A stretch of DNA of 64,000 bases from Alphaproteobacteria bacterium (lineage in GTDB: Bacteria; Pseudomonadota; Alphaproteobacteria; Caulobacterales; Parvularculaceae). Every line of letters begins with the position of its first letter. The stretch's first letter is position 1. Positions 47,333 through 56,113 of this stretch are shown piece by piece. The position numbers were made by a program, and so were the translations under genes. Location of the stretch: NCBI GenBank assembly GCA_030433215.1, contig JAUIMC010000010.1, positions 1 through 64,000 on the forward strand. The letters are read 5' to 3'. Below the pieces are notes generated by a model. It had not been told where the DNA came from and searched no databases. It was given only the letters and a program-made list of their open reading frames with translations.

Positions 47333-49228
47333 ATGCGCGTTCACCGGAAACTCGGTCTTTCCCTCCTGTGTGCTTTCTCTCTCGCCGCCTGCGGCGAGCG
47401 CGGCGCTGAGACGCCGGCGGTGAATGCGCCGTCGGAGATTGCGGAGCCTGAAGCCGCGCCCTTGAGCGCTGACGAAAGGCTTGCCGCCATGGCGGAGCGC
47501 CATGTCCGCAAAATTTTCGAGGGGTCGCCGGAATCTGCCACCCTGCTAGGCGTTGGCGCGGATCTGGCCGGAGACGGGTTTGCGGCCCGGCTGGGCGGTT
47601 ACGGCTTCGAAGCGAATGAACGCATCCGCGCCATGAACGAGGCATTCCTTCAGGAATTGCGGGGGCTCGACCGGCGCGCCCTCAGCGATGAGGCGGCCGT
47701 CACCTATGACGTGTTGCGCAACGCCTATGAGACGGGCGCCCGGCGCAACCAGTTTCCCTTTGGGGGCGCTGCGCCTTTCGCTTCCGCCGGCCCCTATCCG
47801 GTGACGCAGCTTTCCGGCCCGCATATCTTCCTGCCGCGTCTGATGCTGACCCAGCACAAGATCGAAACTCGTGAGGATGCGGAAAACTACCTTTCTCGCC
47901 TTTTGGAATTTGGGCGCGTTTTCGATGAGACCGTGGAGACCATCAGCGGCGATGCGGCGCTTCTGGTGACGCCGCCGGCCTTCGCCATCAATGGCGCCTT
48001 GAATGCGATCGCGGGGTTCACCGCGCCGGCGCCAGCGGAAAACCCGCTGGCCTCAAGCTTCATGACAAGGCTCGACGCGATTGACGGTCTCTCCCCTGAA
48101 GACCGTGACGCCTTGTCGGCGCGCGCGGTTCAGGCGGTGGAGAATAGTGTTTATCCTGCTTATGCGCGGCTTGCCGCTGCTCTTGAAAACCTCAAGCCCC
48201 AGGCGGGTCCGGATGCAGGGATCTGGCGTTTGGGGCCGGATGGGTCGGCCTTTTACGCCCATGCGCTGACCTCTTACGGGGCCGGTCGCCTGACCCCCGA
48301 CGAAGTACACGAGCTTGGCCTTTCCGAGGTCGAGCGCATCAGCAGCGAAATGGATGCAATATTGACGCGCTCAGGGTTGAGCGAAGGCTCGGTTGCGGAG
48401 CGCTTCGCCGCCATCGGGGCGCGCGAAGGCATGCGCTATCCCAATACGGATCCAGGACGGGAGGAAATTCTGTCCGACCTTAACGGACAGGTGGACCAGA
48501 TCATGGCGCGCGCCGGCGACTGGTTCGGCACGCTACCCGAACAGCCGGTCGAGGTGCGCCGGATTCCGGTCTATGAACAGGATTCCTCTTCGGGCGGCTA
48601 TTATTCGTCGCCATCGCTGGATGGCTCGCGCCCCGGGATTTTCTGGATCAATCTCAAGGACACCGCCGATTGGCCGAAGCATACGCTGAAAACACTGACC
48701 TATCATGAGGCCGTGCCGGGCCATCATTTTCAGCGTTCGCTGGAGCGGGCCGCGGGCCTGCCGTTGATCCGCAATATGCTCGGCTATTCGGAGTTCTCTG
48801 AAGGCTGGGCGCTCTATGCGGAGCAGGTGGCGGCGGAGATGGGGCTTTATGCCGATGATCCCCTCGGCGATCTTGGGCGGCTTCAGTCGGAGTTGTTCCG
48901 GGCCGCGCGGCTCGTGGTTGATACCGGTCTCCATCACAAGCAATGGACGCGCGAAGAAGCCATCGATTACATGCAGGGCGTCACCGGCGACACGCGCGCT
49001 TCCGTCACGCGTGAAATCGAGCGTTACGCTGTCTGGCCGGGCCAGGCCTGTTCCTACAAGCTCGGCATGCTGAAGATCAACGAACTGCGCAACAAAGCCG
49101 AGGAGACGCTCGGACCCGATTTCGACATCCGCGAATTTCACGATGAGATCCTGCTGACCGGCGCCATGCCCCTCCCGGTGCTGGAGCGCAAGATCAATGA
49201 CTGGATCAAGGAAAAGCAGGGCGTTTAG
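47333..49228 (+). CDS. DUF885 metallopeptidase-like lipoprotein
   Basis: 631 residues from ATG 47333 (AGGGGAG 8 nt upstream). Signal peptide ends in lipobox LAAC (Cys20 approx.), so it is probably outer-membrane anchored. The DUF885 zinc site is TYHEAVPGHHFQ (HExxxGHH), with a downstream Glu in EGWALYAEQ, a gluzincin-like arrangement. Function is not proven in this family but peptidase or dipeptidyl activity is likely. The neighbouring secreted S10 carboxypeptidase suggests peptide scavenging. Confidence 0.88.
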   Translation: MRVHRKLGLSLLCAFSLAACGERGAETPAVNAPSEIAEPEAAPLSADERLAAMAERHVRKIFEGSPESATLLGVGADLAGDGFAARLGGYGFEANERIRAMNEAFLQELRGLDRRALSDEAAVTYDVLRNAYETGARRNQFPFGGAAPFASAGPYPVTQLSGPHIFLPRLMLTQHKIETREDAENYLSRLLEFGRVFDETVETISGDAALLVTPPAFAINGALNAIAGFTAPAPAENPLASSFMTRLDAIDGLSPEDRDALSARAVQAVENSVYPAYARLAAALENLKPQAGPDAGIWRLGPDGSAFYAHALTSYGAGRLTPDEVHELGLSEVERISSEMDAILTRSGLSEGSVAERFAAIGAREGMRYPNTDPGREEILSDLNGQVDQIMARAGDWFGTLPEQPVEVRRIPVYEQDSSSGGYYSSPSLDGSRPGIFWINLKDTADWPKHTLKTLTYHEAVPGHHFQRSLERAAGLPLIRNMLGYSEFSEGWALYAEQVAAEMGLYADDPLGDLGRLQSELFRAARLVVDTGLHHKQWTREEAIDYMQGVTGDTRASVTREIERYAVWPGQACSYKLGMLKINELRNKAEETLGPDFDIREFHDEILLTGAMPLPVLERKINDWIKEKQGV

Positions 49229-49268
49229 CCTGTCGCGCTTTCCTCAATCGCCAGATACAGGAGTCCCC

Positions 49269-50792
49269 ATGACCGTTCGCATGCTCGCCGCCGCTTTGCT
49301 GGCGCTGTCTTTCGCCGCCGGATGCGCCGCCGCGCAGGATGACAAGGCGAAACAGGAACCGGCTGCAGCTGAGAATGACGGGCAAGAGCCGCGACGCTAT
49401 GAAAGCGAAGGACGCATCGCGGCGGGCGGCGCCAATGTTTCCTACAAGGTGATCGCCGGCGAAACCTTCATCGAAAACGACAAGGGCGAGCCCGTCGCGT
49501 CGATCTTTTCGACCTCCTACATCGCCGACGACTACAACGATCCGCGCGAGCGCCCGGTCGCCTTCATTTTCAATGGCGGGCCGGGTTCGGCATCGCTCTG
49601 GCTGCATATGGGCGTTTTCGGGCCGAAACGGGTGCGCCTGCCGGAAGGACCGGAGGATGACGGCGCGGCGCCCTACGATCTCATCGCCAATCCGCATTCC
49701 ATTTTGAACGTAGCCGACATGGTGTTCATCGATCCCGTGGGCACCGGCTGGTCGAAGACTGTCGGCGAGGGCAAGACGGAGGAATATTGGGGCGTCAAAC
49801 AGGACGCGGCCTCGGTGCGTGAGTTCATTCGCCGCTGGCTCGTGGAGCACAAGCGCTGGAATTCGCCGAAATATCTGATCGGCGAGAGCTACGGAACGAC
49901 GCGGTCCGCCGCCCTGTTGGAGGCGCTTGAAAGCGGCTGGACCGACATTGCGGTGAACGGTGTCGTTTTGATTTCGACTGTCCTCAATTTCAGTCTCGAC
50001 GCCACCGACGCAGGGAATGAAGTCGGCTATGTGGGGCTGATGCCGGGCTATGCGGCGACGGCTTGGTATCACGACAAGGTGGACAAGAGCGCCTGGGATA
50101 ATGATTTCGACCGTTTTCTCAATGAGGCGCGGGCCTTTGCGACGGACGACTATATGCCGGCGCTCCTGAAAGGCCAGCTTGCGCCGGAGGCGGAGCGCGA
50201 GGCGGCAGCGGCAAGGCTTGCCGCTTTCACCGGGCTGTCGGAAACCTATGTGAAGCGCTCGCATATGCGGATCCCGTTGCCCCGCTTCATGCGTGAGTTA
50301 TTGCGCGACGAAGGGCTCGCCGTCGGGCGTCTCGACTCGCGCTTTACGGGCGCTGAACCGGACGGCGTTGGCGAAAACCCGGAATACGATCCTTCCGCCT
50401 ACGGCATAGACGGCGCCTATACGGCGGGCATGCTCGATTATTTCAGCCGCGATCTCGGCGTCGACATCACCGACCCTTACACAACGCTCGGCGGCGTGCG
50501 CGACTGGAACTGGGACGCGAATGACGGCGGCGGCGAGAATTCCTATGTCAATGTCGCGCCCTGGGTGGAGCGGGCCATGCGCCAGAACAAGGATCTGCGC
50601 GTGCTCGCCGCCAATGGGTATTATGACCTCGCGACGCCCTTTTTCGGCACGGAAATGACGCTGGCGCAGCCGGGCTTCGACCGCTCTCGGCTCACCATCA
50701 CCTATTATGATGCGGGCCATATGATGTATATCCACGGCCCCTCGCTGGAGGCGCTTGCGGCGGATGTCAGGGCCTTTATCGCCGGGGAATAA
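49269..50792 (+). CDS. Secreted serine carboxypeptidase-like peptidase (S10)
   Basis: 507 residues from ATG 49269 (CAGGAG 5 nt upstream). Signal peptide or lipobox-like AAGCAA. Alpha/beta-hydrolase of family S10: oxyanion/substrate NGGPGSASLW, catalytic Ser in GESYGTTRSAALLE, Asp in GYYDLATPF, His in YYDAGHMMYIH. The catalytic triad is complete, so an active carboxypeptidase is expected. It partly overlaps the reading region after DUF885 by close spacing (40 nt). Confidence 0.92.
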   Translation: MTVRMLAAALLALSFAAGCAAAQDDKAKQEPAAAENDGQEPRRYESEGRIAAGGANVSYKVIAGETFIENDKGEPVASIFSTSYIADDYNDPRERPVAFIFNGGPGSASLWLHMGVFGPKRVRLPEGPEDDGAAPYDLIANPHSILNVADMVFIDPVGTGWSKTVGEGKTEEYWGVKQDAASVREFIRRWLVEHKRWNSPKYLIGESYGTTRSAALLEALESGWTDIAVNGVVLISTVLNFSLDATDAGNEVGYVGLMPGYAATAWYHDKVDKSAWDNDFDRFLNEARAFATDDYMPALLKGQLAPEAEREAAAARLAAFTGLSETYVKRSHMRIPLPRFMRELLRDEGLAVGRLDSRFTGAEPDGVGENPEYDPSAYGIDGAYTAGMLDYFSRDLGVDITDPYTTLGGVRDWNWDANDGGGENSYVNVAPWVERAMRQNKDLRVLAANGYYDLATPFFGTEMTLAQPGFDRSRLTITYYDAGHMMYIHGPSLEALAADVRAFIAGE

Positions 50793-50821
50793 GGCCGGCG
50801 GTTTCGGCGCCCCGGCCGCTC

Positions 50822-50835
50822 TTGATTGAGATCAA
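50822..50835 (+). promoter_or_regulatory. Perfect FNR/FixK box upstream of the desaturase
   Basis: TTGAT-TGAG-ATCAA is an exact TTGAT-N4-ATCAA palindrome. A possible -10, TTATCT, lies at 50842-50847. If so, the box is centred near -25, inside the promoter, a position expected to repress rather than activate. The gene needs O2 for catalysis, which would fit repression under oxygen limitation. Confidence 0.6.
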
Positions 50836-50872
50836 GCAAGGGTTATCTTGCCTGATGGATAAAGAGCGAGCC

Positions 50873-51979
50873 ATGGCGAATAGCACGCAACAGACCGGCC
50901 GGCCCTTTGAGTGGCTGAGCGAGGAAGACAGGAAGGCGGTGGAAACGCCTTCCTGGTCGAAGGGATTTCGCATCGCCGCTTTCCATTTCGCGCTCTATTT
51001 CGCGACGCTTTACCTCGCCATCGGCCCGTTTCCGCTCTGGGCCAATCTCATCGGCGGCTTTGTGAACGGCTTCGCGCTCGGCCTTCTTTTCATTATCGGC
51101 CATGACTGCGTCCATAAATGCTTCTTTCCGAATTTACGCGCCAATCAGATTATGGGCCGGCTGACTTTCCTGCCGACCGCCCATTCGGCCAGCCTGTGGG
51201 AGGCGGGGCATAACCGCTTCCATCATGGCAAGACGAATTTCAAAGGCGTCGATTATGTCTGGACGCCTATGTCGGTTGAGGAATATCGCGCGGCCTCGCC
51301 GATGCGGCGTTTCCTTGAGCGCCTTAATCGCGGACTTGTGGGCCAGTTCTTCAACTATCCGGTGACGATCTGGATCCCGAAGCTGATCCTGCCCGTGGCG
51401 GCGGAAGTGCGCGCGCACTGGAAGCGCTATTTCTGGGACTCGGTGCTGGTGGTGCTCGGCCATGGGGCGATCATCGCCGCCATCCTGGCGCTCGGCAAAA
51501 TGTGGAATCCGCAAGCGAGCTATCTGACGATTTTCGCTGTCGCTTGGCTGTTGCCCATGATCGTCTGGAACTTTCTCGCCTCTTTCAGCTTCTTCATGCA
51601 CCACGCCCATGAAGACCAGCACTGGTTTGACAGGCCCGAGGAATGGTCGTTCTACCAGTCAGCGATCGAAGGCACGACGCATCTGGAAATTCCGGCGCTG
51701 AAATGGCTCGGGCTCTATTACAACGTCATGGAGCACACGGCGCACCATGCGCTGTCGACGATCCCGATCTATCATCTCGACAAGGCCGGCAAGCTCCTGC
51801 GCGCTCATTACGGCGATGCGGTGACGGCTTACGAGTTTTCCTTCCGGGATTATTTCCGCATCCTGAAGGCCTGCAAGCTCTACGATTACAAGAACCATCA
51901 ATGGACGGATTTCGAGGGCGCCCCGACGGGGCCGTCCCTCAAGGAACGCCGCGAACCGGTGCTCGCCGCCGCGCAGTAA
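50873..51979 (+). CDS. Membrane fatty acid desaturase
   Basis: 368 residues from ATG 50873. Di-iron membrane desaturase with the His boxes HDCVHK, HNRFHH, and HTAHH, plus HHAHEDQHW, and four hydrophobic segments in pairs. It uses O2 and an electron donor to place a double bond in an acyl chain; regiospecificity not known. The gene has an FNR/FixK-type box at its promoter. ATG 50855 is an alternative start. Confidence 0.88.
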   Translation: MANSTQQTGRPFEWLSEEDRKAVETPSWSKGFRIAAFHFALYFATLYLAIGPFPLWANLIGGFVNGFALGLLFIIGHDCVHKCFFPNLRANQIMGRLTFLPTAHSASLWEAGHNRFHHGKTNFKGVDYVWTPMSVEEYRAASPMRRFLERLNRGLVGQFFNYPVTIWIPKLILPVAAEVRAHWKRYFWDSVLVVLGHGAIIAAILALGKMWNPQASYLTIFAVAWLLPMIVWNFLASFSFFMHHAHEDQHWFDRPEEWSFYQSAIEGTTHLEIPALKWLGLYYNVMEHTAHHALSTIPIYHLDKAGKLLRAHYGDAVTAYEFSFRDYFRILKACKLYDYKNHQWTDFEGAPTGPSLKERREPVLAAAQ

Positions 51980-51982
51980 GCC

Positions 51983-52405
51983 TTAGCGCCCTGGCGCCCA
52001 GTCCGGCGGCGCCATTTCAAAACCGGAAAACTCAAACGCTGGCGAGACGGTGCAGCCCACAAGCGTCCAGTCGCCGAGGCTTTCCGCCGCCTGCCAGCAA
52101 AAGGGCGGCAGGATGATCTGCGGTTTCTCGCCTTTGTCGAGATCGGGCCCCAGAATGGCGTCTTCACGCGTCTTGCCGTCTTCGGAGAGGGACAGGCGCA
52201 GCCCCGCGCCGGCGTAATAATGCCAGCTTTCCGTTGCGTCCACGCGGTGCCAGTGGGAGCGCTCTCCGCGTTTCAGAAGATAATAGATCGCCGTGCCCGA
52301 AGAGCGCTCGCCCGCCGCCGCCGGCGCGCGCCAGGTCTCGCGAAACCAGCCGCCTTCGGGGTGTGGCGCGAGTTTCAGTGCTGCGATGATTTCGTCAGCG
52401 GTCAA
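51983..52405 (-). CDS. DUF985 cupin-domain protein
   Basis: 140 residues. Starts TTG 52405, directly after the fabI stop at 52417, since the frame further upstream belongs to a fabI shadow. Cupin core: PHPEGGWFRETWR, YYLLKRGERSHWHRVDATESWHYYAG in pieces (metal-binding His/Glu), ILPPFCWQAAESLGDWTLVGC in pieces. Function unknown; the fold is sugar-isomerase or dioxygenase-like. Last gene of the fab operon and convergent with the desaturase. Confidence 0.82.
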   Translation of the reverse strand: MTADEIIAALKLAPHPEGGWFRETWRAPAAAGERSSGTAIYYLLKRGERSHWHRVDATESWHYYAGAGLRLSLSEDGKTREDAILGPDLDKGEKPQIILPPFCWQAAESLGDWTLVGCTVSPAFEFSGFEMAPPDWAPGR

Positions 52406-52416
52406 GGCTTCAGCGA

Positions 52417-53235
52417 TCAGGAATCGGAAAGGCTGGAAACGTCGGGCACGGCGACGGCGTGGAAGCCCGCATCCACATGCAAGGTCTCCCCGGCGCAGGA
52501 GAGGCCAAGGTCGGACAGAAGATAAAGCGCCGCGCCGGCGACGCCTTCCATCGTCGTGTCTTCCTTCAGAAGCGACCAGTCGCGGCCCGTTGACATGAGC
52601 TGGCGTCCGCCGGTGATGCCCGCCATGGCGAGCGTCTTCATCGGGCCCGCCGAGATCGCGTTGACGCGGATGCCTTTGGGGCCGAGATCGCGCGCGACAT
52701 AGCGCATGGAGGCTTCCAGTGCGGCTTTGGCAACGCCCATGACATTGTAGTTCGGCACGGTGCGCTCGGAACCCAGATAGGTGAGCGTCACCATCGCGCC
52801 GCCGTCGGTCATCAACTCGCTGGAGCGGCGCGCGGCGTCGACGAAAGAGAACGCCGAGACGTCCATCGTATCTTTGAAATTCTTGCGCGTGGTATTCTCG
52901 ACGAAAGAGCCCTTCAGCGCCTCCTTGTCGGTGAAGGCGATGGCGTGGACGAGAAAGTCGATCTTGCCCCATGTGTCCTTGATTTCACCAAACGCCTTGT
53001 CCATGTCCTCGTCGCTCATGACGTCGGCCTGGATGAAGTGTTCGACGCCGATCGATTCGCCGAGCTGGCGCACGCGGCTTTCCATGGCGGGGATATAGGA
53101 GAAGGCGAGCTCAGCGCCCTGCGCCTTCAATTGCTGCGCGATGCCCCAGGCGATGGAATTCTTGTTGGCGACGCCCATGACGAGGCCGCGCTTGCCTTTC
53201 ATCAAATCGCCCTTAGGGAAAGCGGTGTCGCTCAT
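52417..53235 (-). CDS. fabI: Enoyl-[acyl-carrier-protein] reductase FabI
   Basis: NADH-dependent last step of each elongation cycle in type II fatty-acid synthesis. 272 residues: GKRGLVMGVANKNSIAWGIAQ (FabI-type GVANxxSIAWG), IDFLVHAIAFTDKE, and the catalytic Tyr-x6-Lys in NYNVMGVAKAALEA, with ISAGPMKTLAMAGI. Located in a fabA-fabB-small ORF-fabI operon, as in many alphaproteobacteria. Confidence 0.96.
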   Translation of the reverse strand: MSDTAFPKGDLMKGKRGLVMGVANKNSIAWGIAQQLKAQGAELAFSYIPAMESRVRQLGESIGVEHFIQADVMSDEDMDKAFGEIKDTWGKIDFLVHAIAFTDKEALKGSFVENTTRKNFKDTMDVSAFSFVDAARRSSELMTDGGAMVTLTYLGSERTVPNYNVMGVAKAALEASMRYVARDLGPKGIRVNAISAGPMKTLAMAGITGGRQLMSTGRDWSLLKEDTTMEGVAGAALYLLSDLGLSCAGETLHVDAGFHAVAVPDVSSLSDS

Positions 53236-53264
53236 GGATTTATCCTTTGCCAGCGCGGCGCGGG

Positions 53265-53453
53265 TCAGGCGCCGCTACGGTTGATCACAATAATGGTGAG
53301 AATGAAATAGGCGAGCCAGACCAGCGCGTAAACGCCGTAGCGTGTGGTTTTCGGCTGTTTGCGAATAACCGGCAGGACGAGGCGGAACCACCACAGGCCG
53401 GCGCTCGCAATGGCTGCGGCGACGAGACCGGCGATGAGGGCCGCCTCGCTCAA
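53265..53453 (-). CDS. Small two-helix membrane protein between fabB and fabI
   Basis: 62 residues with two hydrophobic segments (LIAGLVAAAIASAGLWWF and YALVWLAYFILTIIVI) and a basic loop between (VIRKQPKTTRYG). TTG start 3 nt after the fabB stop. No known family recognised; its fixed place inside the fab operon suggests a structural or regulatory link to lipid synthesis. Confidence 0.6.
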   Translation of the reverse strand: MSEAALIAGLVAAAIASAGLWWFRLVLPVIRKQPKTTRYGVYALVWLAYFILTIIVINRSGA

Positions 53454-53456
53454 GGT

Positions 53457-54671
53457 CTAGACCTTCGCGACGACGAGGCTGCCATTGGTGCCGCCGAAGC
53501 CGAAAGAATTGGTGAGGAAGCAATCGACTTTCGCATTATCGACGCGCTCGCGAATGACAGGAAGGTCTTCAAAATCCGGATCGATGTTCTCGATATGCGC
53601 CGACGCTGTCAGGAAGTTGTCGCGCATCATGATGAGGCCGTAGACGAGCTCCTGCGCGCCGACAGCGCCGAGCGAATGTCCGGTCAGCGACTTCGTCGAG
53701 GAGAAGGGCGGGATCTCGGCGCCGAAAACCTCGCGGATGGCTTGCGTTTCTTTCTTGTCGCCCACCGGCGTCGAGGTCCCGTGCGGATTGATGTAGTCGA
53801 TGGGCTGGCACGACTGTTCGAGCGCGCCGCGCATGCAGCGCACGGCGCCTTCGCCGGAAAGCTGCACCATGTCGTAGCCGTCCGAGTTGGCGAAATAGCC
53901 GGTGATTTCGCCAAGGATCGGGGCGCCGCGTTTTTTCGCATGTTCATATTCTTCGAGCACCACGGTCGCGGCGCCGCCGGCGATGACGAACCCGTCGCGG
54001 TCCTTGTCATAGGCGCGGCTCGCAACTTCCGGCGTGTCGTTGAAGCCTGTGGACATGGCGCCCATGGCGTCAAAAAGGTTCGCGAGCGTCCAGTCGAGTT
54101 CCTCGCCGCCGCCGGCGAAGACGATGTCCTGCTTGCCCCACATGATCTGTTCGGCGGCCGCGCCGATGCAATGGAGCGAGGTCGTGCAGGCCGAGGAGAT
54201 GGAGTAATTGACGCCGAGAATCTTGAAAGGAACCGAAAGCGTCGCCGAGTTCGTGGACGACATGGCTTTGGGAACAACGGTGGGGCCGATTTTCTTGGTG
54301 CCGCCGGTCTTGCGGGTGATGTCCGCCGCCTCGACGATGGCCCGCGTGGAGGGGCCGCCGGAGCCCATGATGATTCCGGTCATCGGGTTGCTGATATCGT
54401 CTTCGGAAAGCCCTGACTGCTCAATCGCCTCTTTCATGGCGATGTAGTTCCAGCCCGCGCCCTCGCCCATGAAGCGCCGCGTGCGCCGGTCCAGGATCTC
54501 TTCATAGTCGATCTTCGGTCGCGCCGAGACCTGACATTTAAATCCGTGCTCGGCGAAGCTCGCGTCATGGCCGACGCCGGAACGCCCTTCGTAGAGAGCG
54601 TCTTTGACTTCACTTACATTGGCGCCGATGGAAGAAACGACTCCCATGCCTGTAATCACTACGCGCCGCAT
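53457..54671 (-). CDS. fabB: Beta-ketoacyl-ACP synthase I
   Basis: Condensing enzyme that also elongates unsaturated intermediates made by FabA. 404 residues from ATG 54671 (AAAGGA upstream). Thiolase fold: MRRVVITGMGVVSSIG, active-site Cys in YSISSACTTSLHCIG, His in NPHGTSTPVGDKKE and KSLTGHSLGAVGAQE. Paired with fabA in the classic unsaturated-fatty-acid operon. Confidence 0.96.
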   Translation of the reverse strand: MRRVVITGMGVVSSIGANVSEVKDALYEGRSGVGHDASFAEHGFKCQVSARPKIDYEEILDRRTRRFMGEGAGWNYIAMKEAIEQSGLSEDDISNPMTGIIMGSGGPSTRAIVEAADITRKTGGTKKIGPTVVPKAMSSTNSATLSVPFKILGVNYSISSACTTSLHCIGAAAEQIMWGKQDIVFAGGGEELDWTLANLFDAMGAMSTGFNDTPEVASRAYDKDRDGFVIAGGAATVVLEEYEHAKKRGAPILGEITGYFANSDGYDMVQLSGEGAVRCMRGALEQSCQPIDYINPHGTSTPVGDKKETQAIREVFGAEIPPFSSTKSLTGHSLGAVGAQELVYGLIMMRDNFLTASAHIENIDPDFEDLPVIRERVDNAKVDCFLTNSFGFGGTNGSLVVAKV

Positions 54672-54715
54672 AAACATCCTTTCGCCTTCAGTAGAAAACG
54701 TAAAACGCCGCTCCC

Positions 54716-55249
54716 CTAGAGCGACAGGCCTGCGTCGAGCTGTTCGCGCGAGAAGAGGCCCACCCGAAGATCCTTCGCCTCGTAAATCTGGCGCCCGTCG
54801 ACTTTCATGGCGCCGTCCGCGATGCCGAGGATCAAGGGCCGCGACATCATCCGGCGCACGTTGAGTTCATAGGTGACAAGCTTGGCCGAAGGCACGACCA
54901 TGCCGGAAAAGCGCACGTCCTTGGCGCCGAGCGCCCGTCCGTGACCGGGATGGCCCGACCAGGTCAGGAAGAACCCAACCAGTTGCCACAAGGCGTCGAG
55001 CCCGAGGCAGCCCGGCATCACGGGGTCGCCCGGAAAATGGCAATCGAAGAACCAGAGGTCCGGGTTGATGTCGAGTTCGGCCTCGATCCGTCCCTTGCCA
55101 TAATCGCCGCCGTCGCCGTTGATCAGCGTGACGCGGTCAAACATCAGCATCGGCGGAACGGGAAGCTGTGCGGTCCCAGGGCCTCTCAGCCCGTGATAGC
55201 CGCATTCGAGAAGCTCTTCGCGGCTGTAACTGTTTTTCTGTTCGCTCAT
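54716..55249 (-). CDS. fabA: 3-hydroxydecanoyl-ACP dehydratase/isomerase FabA
   Basis: Dehydrates 3-hydroxyacyl-ACP and isomerises trans-2- to cis-3-decenoyl-ACP, the anaerobic route to unsaturated fatty acids. 177 residues, hot-dog fold: [12 protein letters not shown], catalytic [21 protein letters not shown], and [14 protein letters not shown]. First gene of the operon. Cells thus carry both an anaerobic (FabAB) and an aerobic (desaturase) route to unsaturation. Confidence 0.96.
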   Translation of the reverse strand: MSEQKNSYSREELLECGYHGLRGPGTAQLPVPPMLMFDRVTLINGDGGDYGKGRIEAELDINPDLWFFDCHFPGDPVMPGCLGLDALWQLVGFFLTWSGHPGHGRALGAKDVRFSGMVVPSAKLVTYELNVRRMMSRPLILGIADGAMKVDGRQIYEAKDLRVGLFSREQLDAGLSL

Positions 55250-55384
55250 GCGCCCTTAACTGTCGAATTCAGGCCGCGCGCGGATTGTCGCGCGGGTAGA
55301 CTGCTTGGTAAAGGCGGCCATCCACAGGGTCAATTATGCGTTGCAACATTCCCGTGAGGCTCTTTGCCTGGAGGGCCCGGGGCG

Positions 55385-55966
55385 CTATCGCCGCATGGTT
55401 TCGGGCAGCGGGGCCCCGGCTTGGGCGCCCCAGAAGGCGGAGGCGCGGGCCCAGCCCTTCCTGCCCTCGGCGGTGACCCGCAGCCAGCCGTCCTGGGCGG
55501 CGTCCACCCGGGCGATGACGCCGCGGCCGAGACGGGCCCGGGCCGGGGCGCCGACCTCCGGTCTCGCCCGCAAGGCAAGGCCGTCCTCGAGCACCAGGGC
55601 CGTTTCCGCCCCGGAAAGCTTGGATTTATGGGTCCAGCACTCGTCGCCCTCCGCATCGCGGATTTTGCGCCAGTGATCCCGGGTTTCGGCGACGACCATC
55701 ACCGGCAGCCCCTGGCGCATGAAGGTCAGGCGCACCGGGTGGGAGAAGCTGGGGCCCGCCCGGCAGAAGGTGGTTTCGGATTTCAGGGAGACCAGGCGCG
55801 GCACGGGCAGCCCCGAGGGGGTGTCGAGGCGAAGGGTCATCTCTTCCGCGCCTGCCGCGGCTTGCGCCGCCATATTAGGATTGGCGGCTTGCGCCGCCGG
55901 GGCGGCTCCGGTCAAATAGAGGCCAAGCGTCAGGCTGAGACACAATACGGAACGAAGACGCGGCAT
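55385..55966 (-). CDS. Exported SH3-domain protein
   Basis: 193 residues. Signal peptide (RLRSVLCLSLTLGLYLTGAAPAAQA), then two tandem bacterial SH3 modules: GLPVPRLVSLKSETTFCRAGPSFSHPVRLTFMRQGLPVMVVAETRDHWRKI and ALVLEDGLALRARPEVGAPARARLGRG..GWLRVTAEGRKGW (given in part). A CRAGPS motif is typical. Probably binds peptidoglycan or an envelope protein. Divergent from the hydroxyacid dehydrogenase, with a CtrA box between. Confidence 0.82.
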   Translation of the reverse strand: MPRLRSVLCLSLTLGLYLTGAAPAAQAANPNMAAQAAAGAEEMTLRLDTPSGLPVPRLVSLKSETTFCRAGPSFSHPVRLTFMRQGLPVMVVAETRDHWRKIRDAEGDECWTHKSKLSGAETALVLEDGLALRARPEVGAPARARLGRGVIARVDAAQDGWLRVTAEGRKGWARASAFWGAQAGAPLPETMRR

Positions 55967-56025
55967 GCTGAGGCGCTCGAAAATTTATCGAATGATGAAT
56001 AAACCCTTACTCAACGCCAAAGCCG

Positions 56026-56040
56026 TTAATCACGGGTTAA
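56026..56040. promoter_or_regulatory. CtrA-type box between SH3 gene and hydroxyacid dehydrogenase
   Basis: TTAA-TCACGGG-TTAA, followed by CCAT: the full CtrA consensus TTAA-N7-TTAA with its common TTAACCAT extension. It is about 60 nt upstream of the SH3 gene start and 74 nt upstream of the dehydrogenase start, so it could govern either. Confidence 0.6.
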
Positions 56041-56113
56041 CCATGGTCTCTTTTTCCGGTTCGCGTGACGGCGCAAGGGCCAGTGGGGAAGCATCCCGGC
56101 CGGGGCGCGGCGC

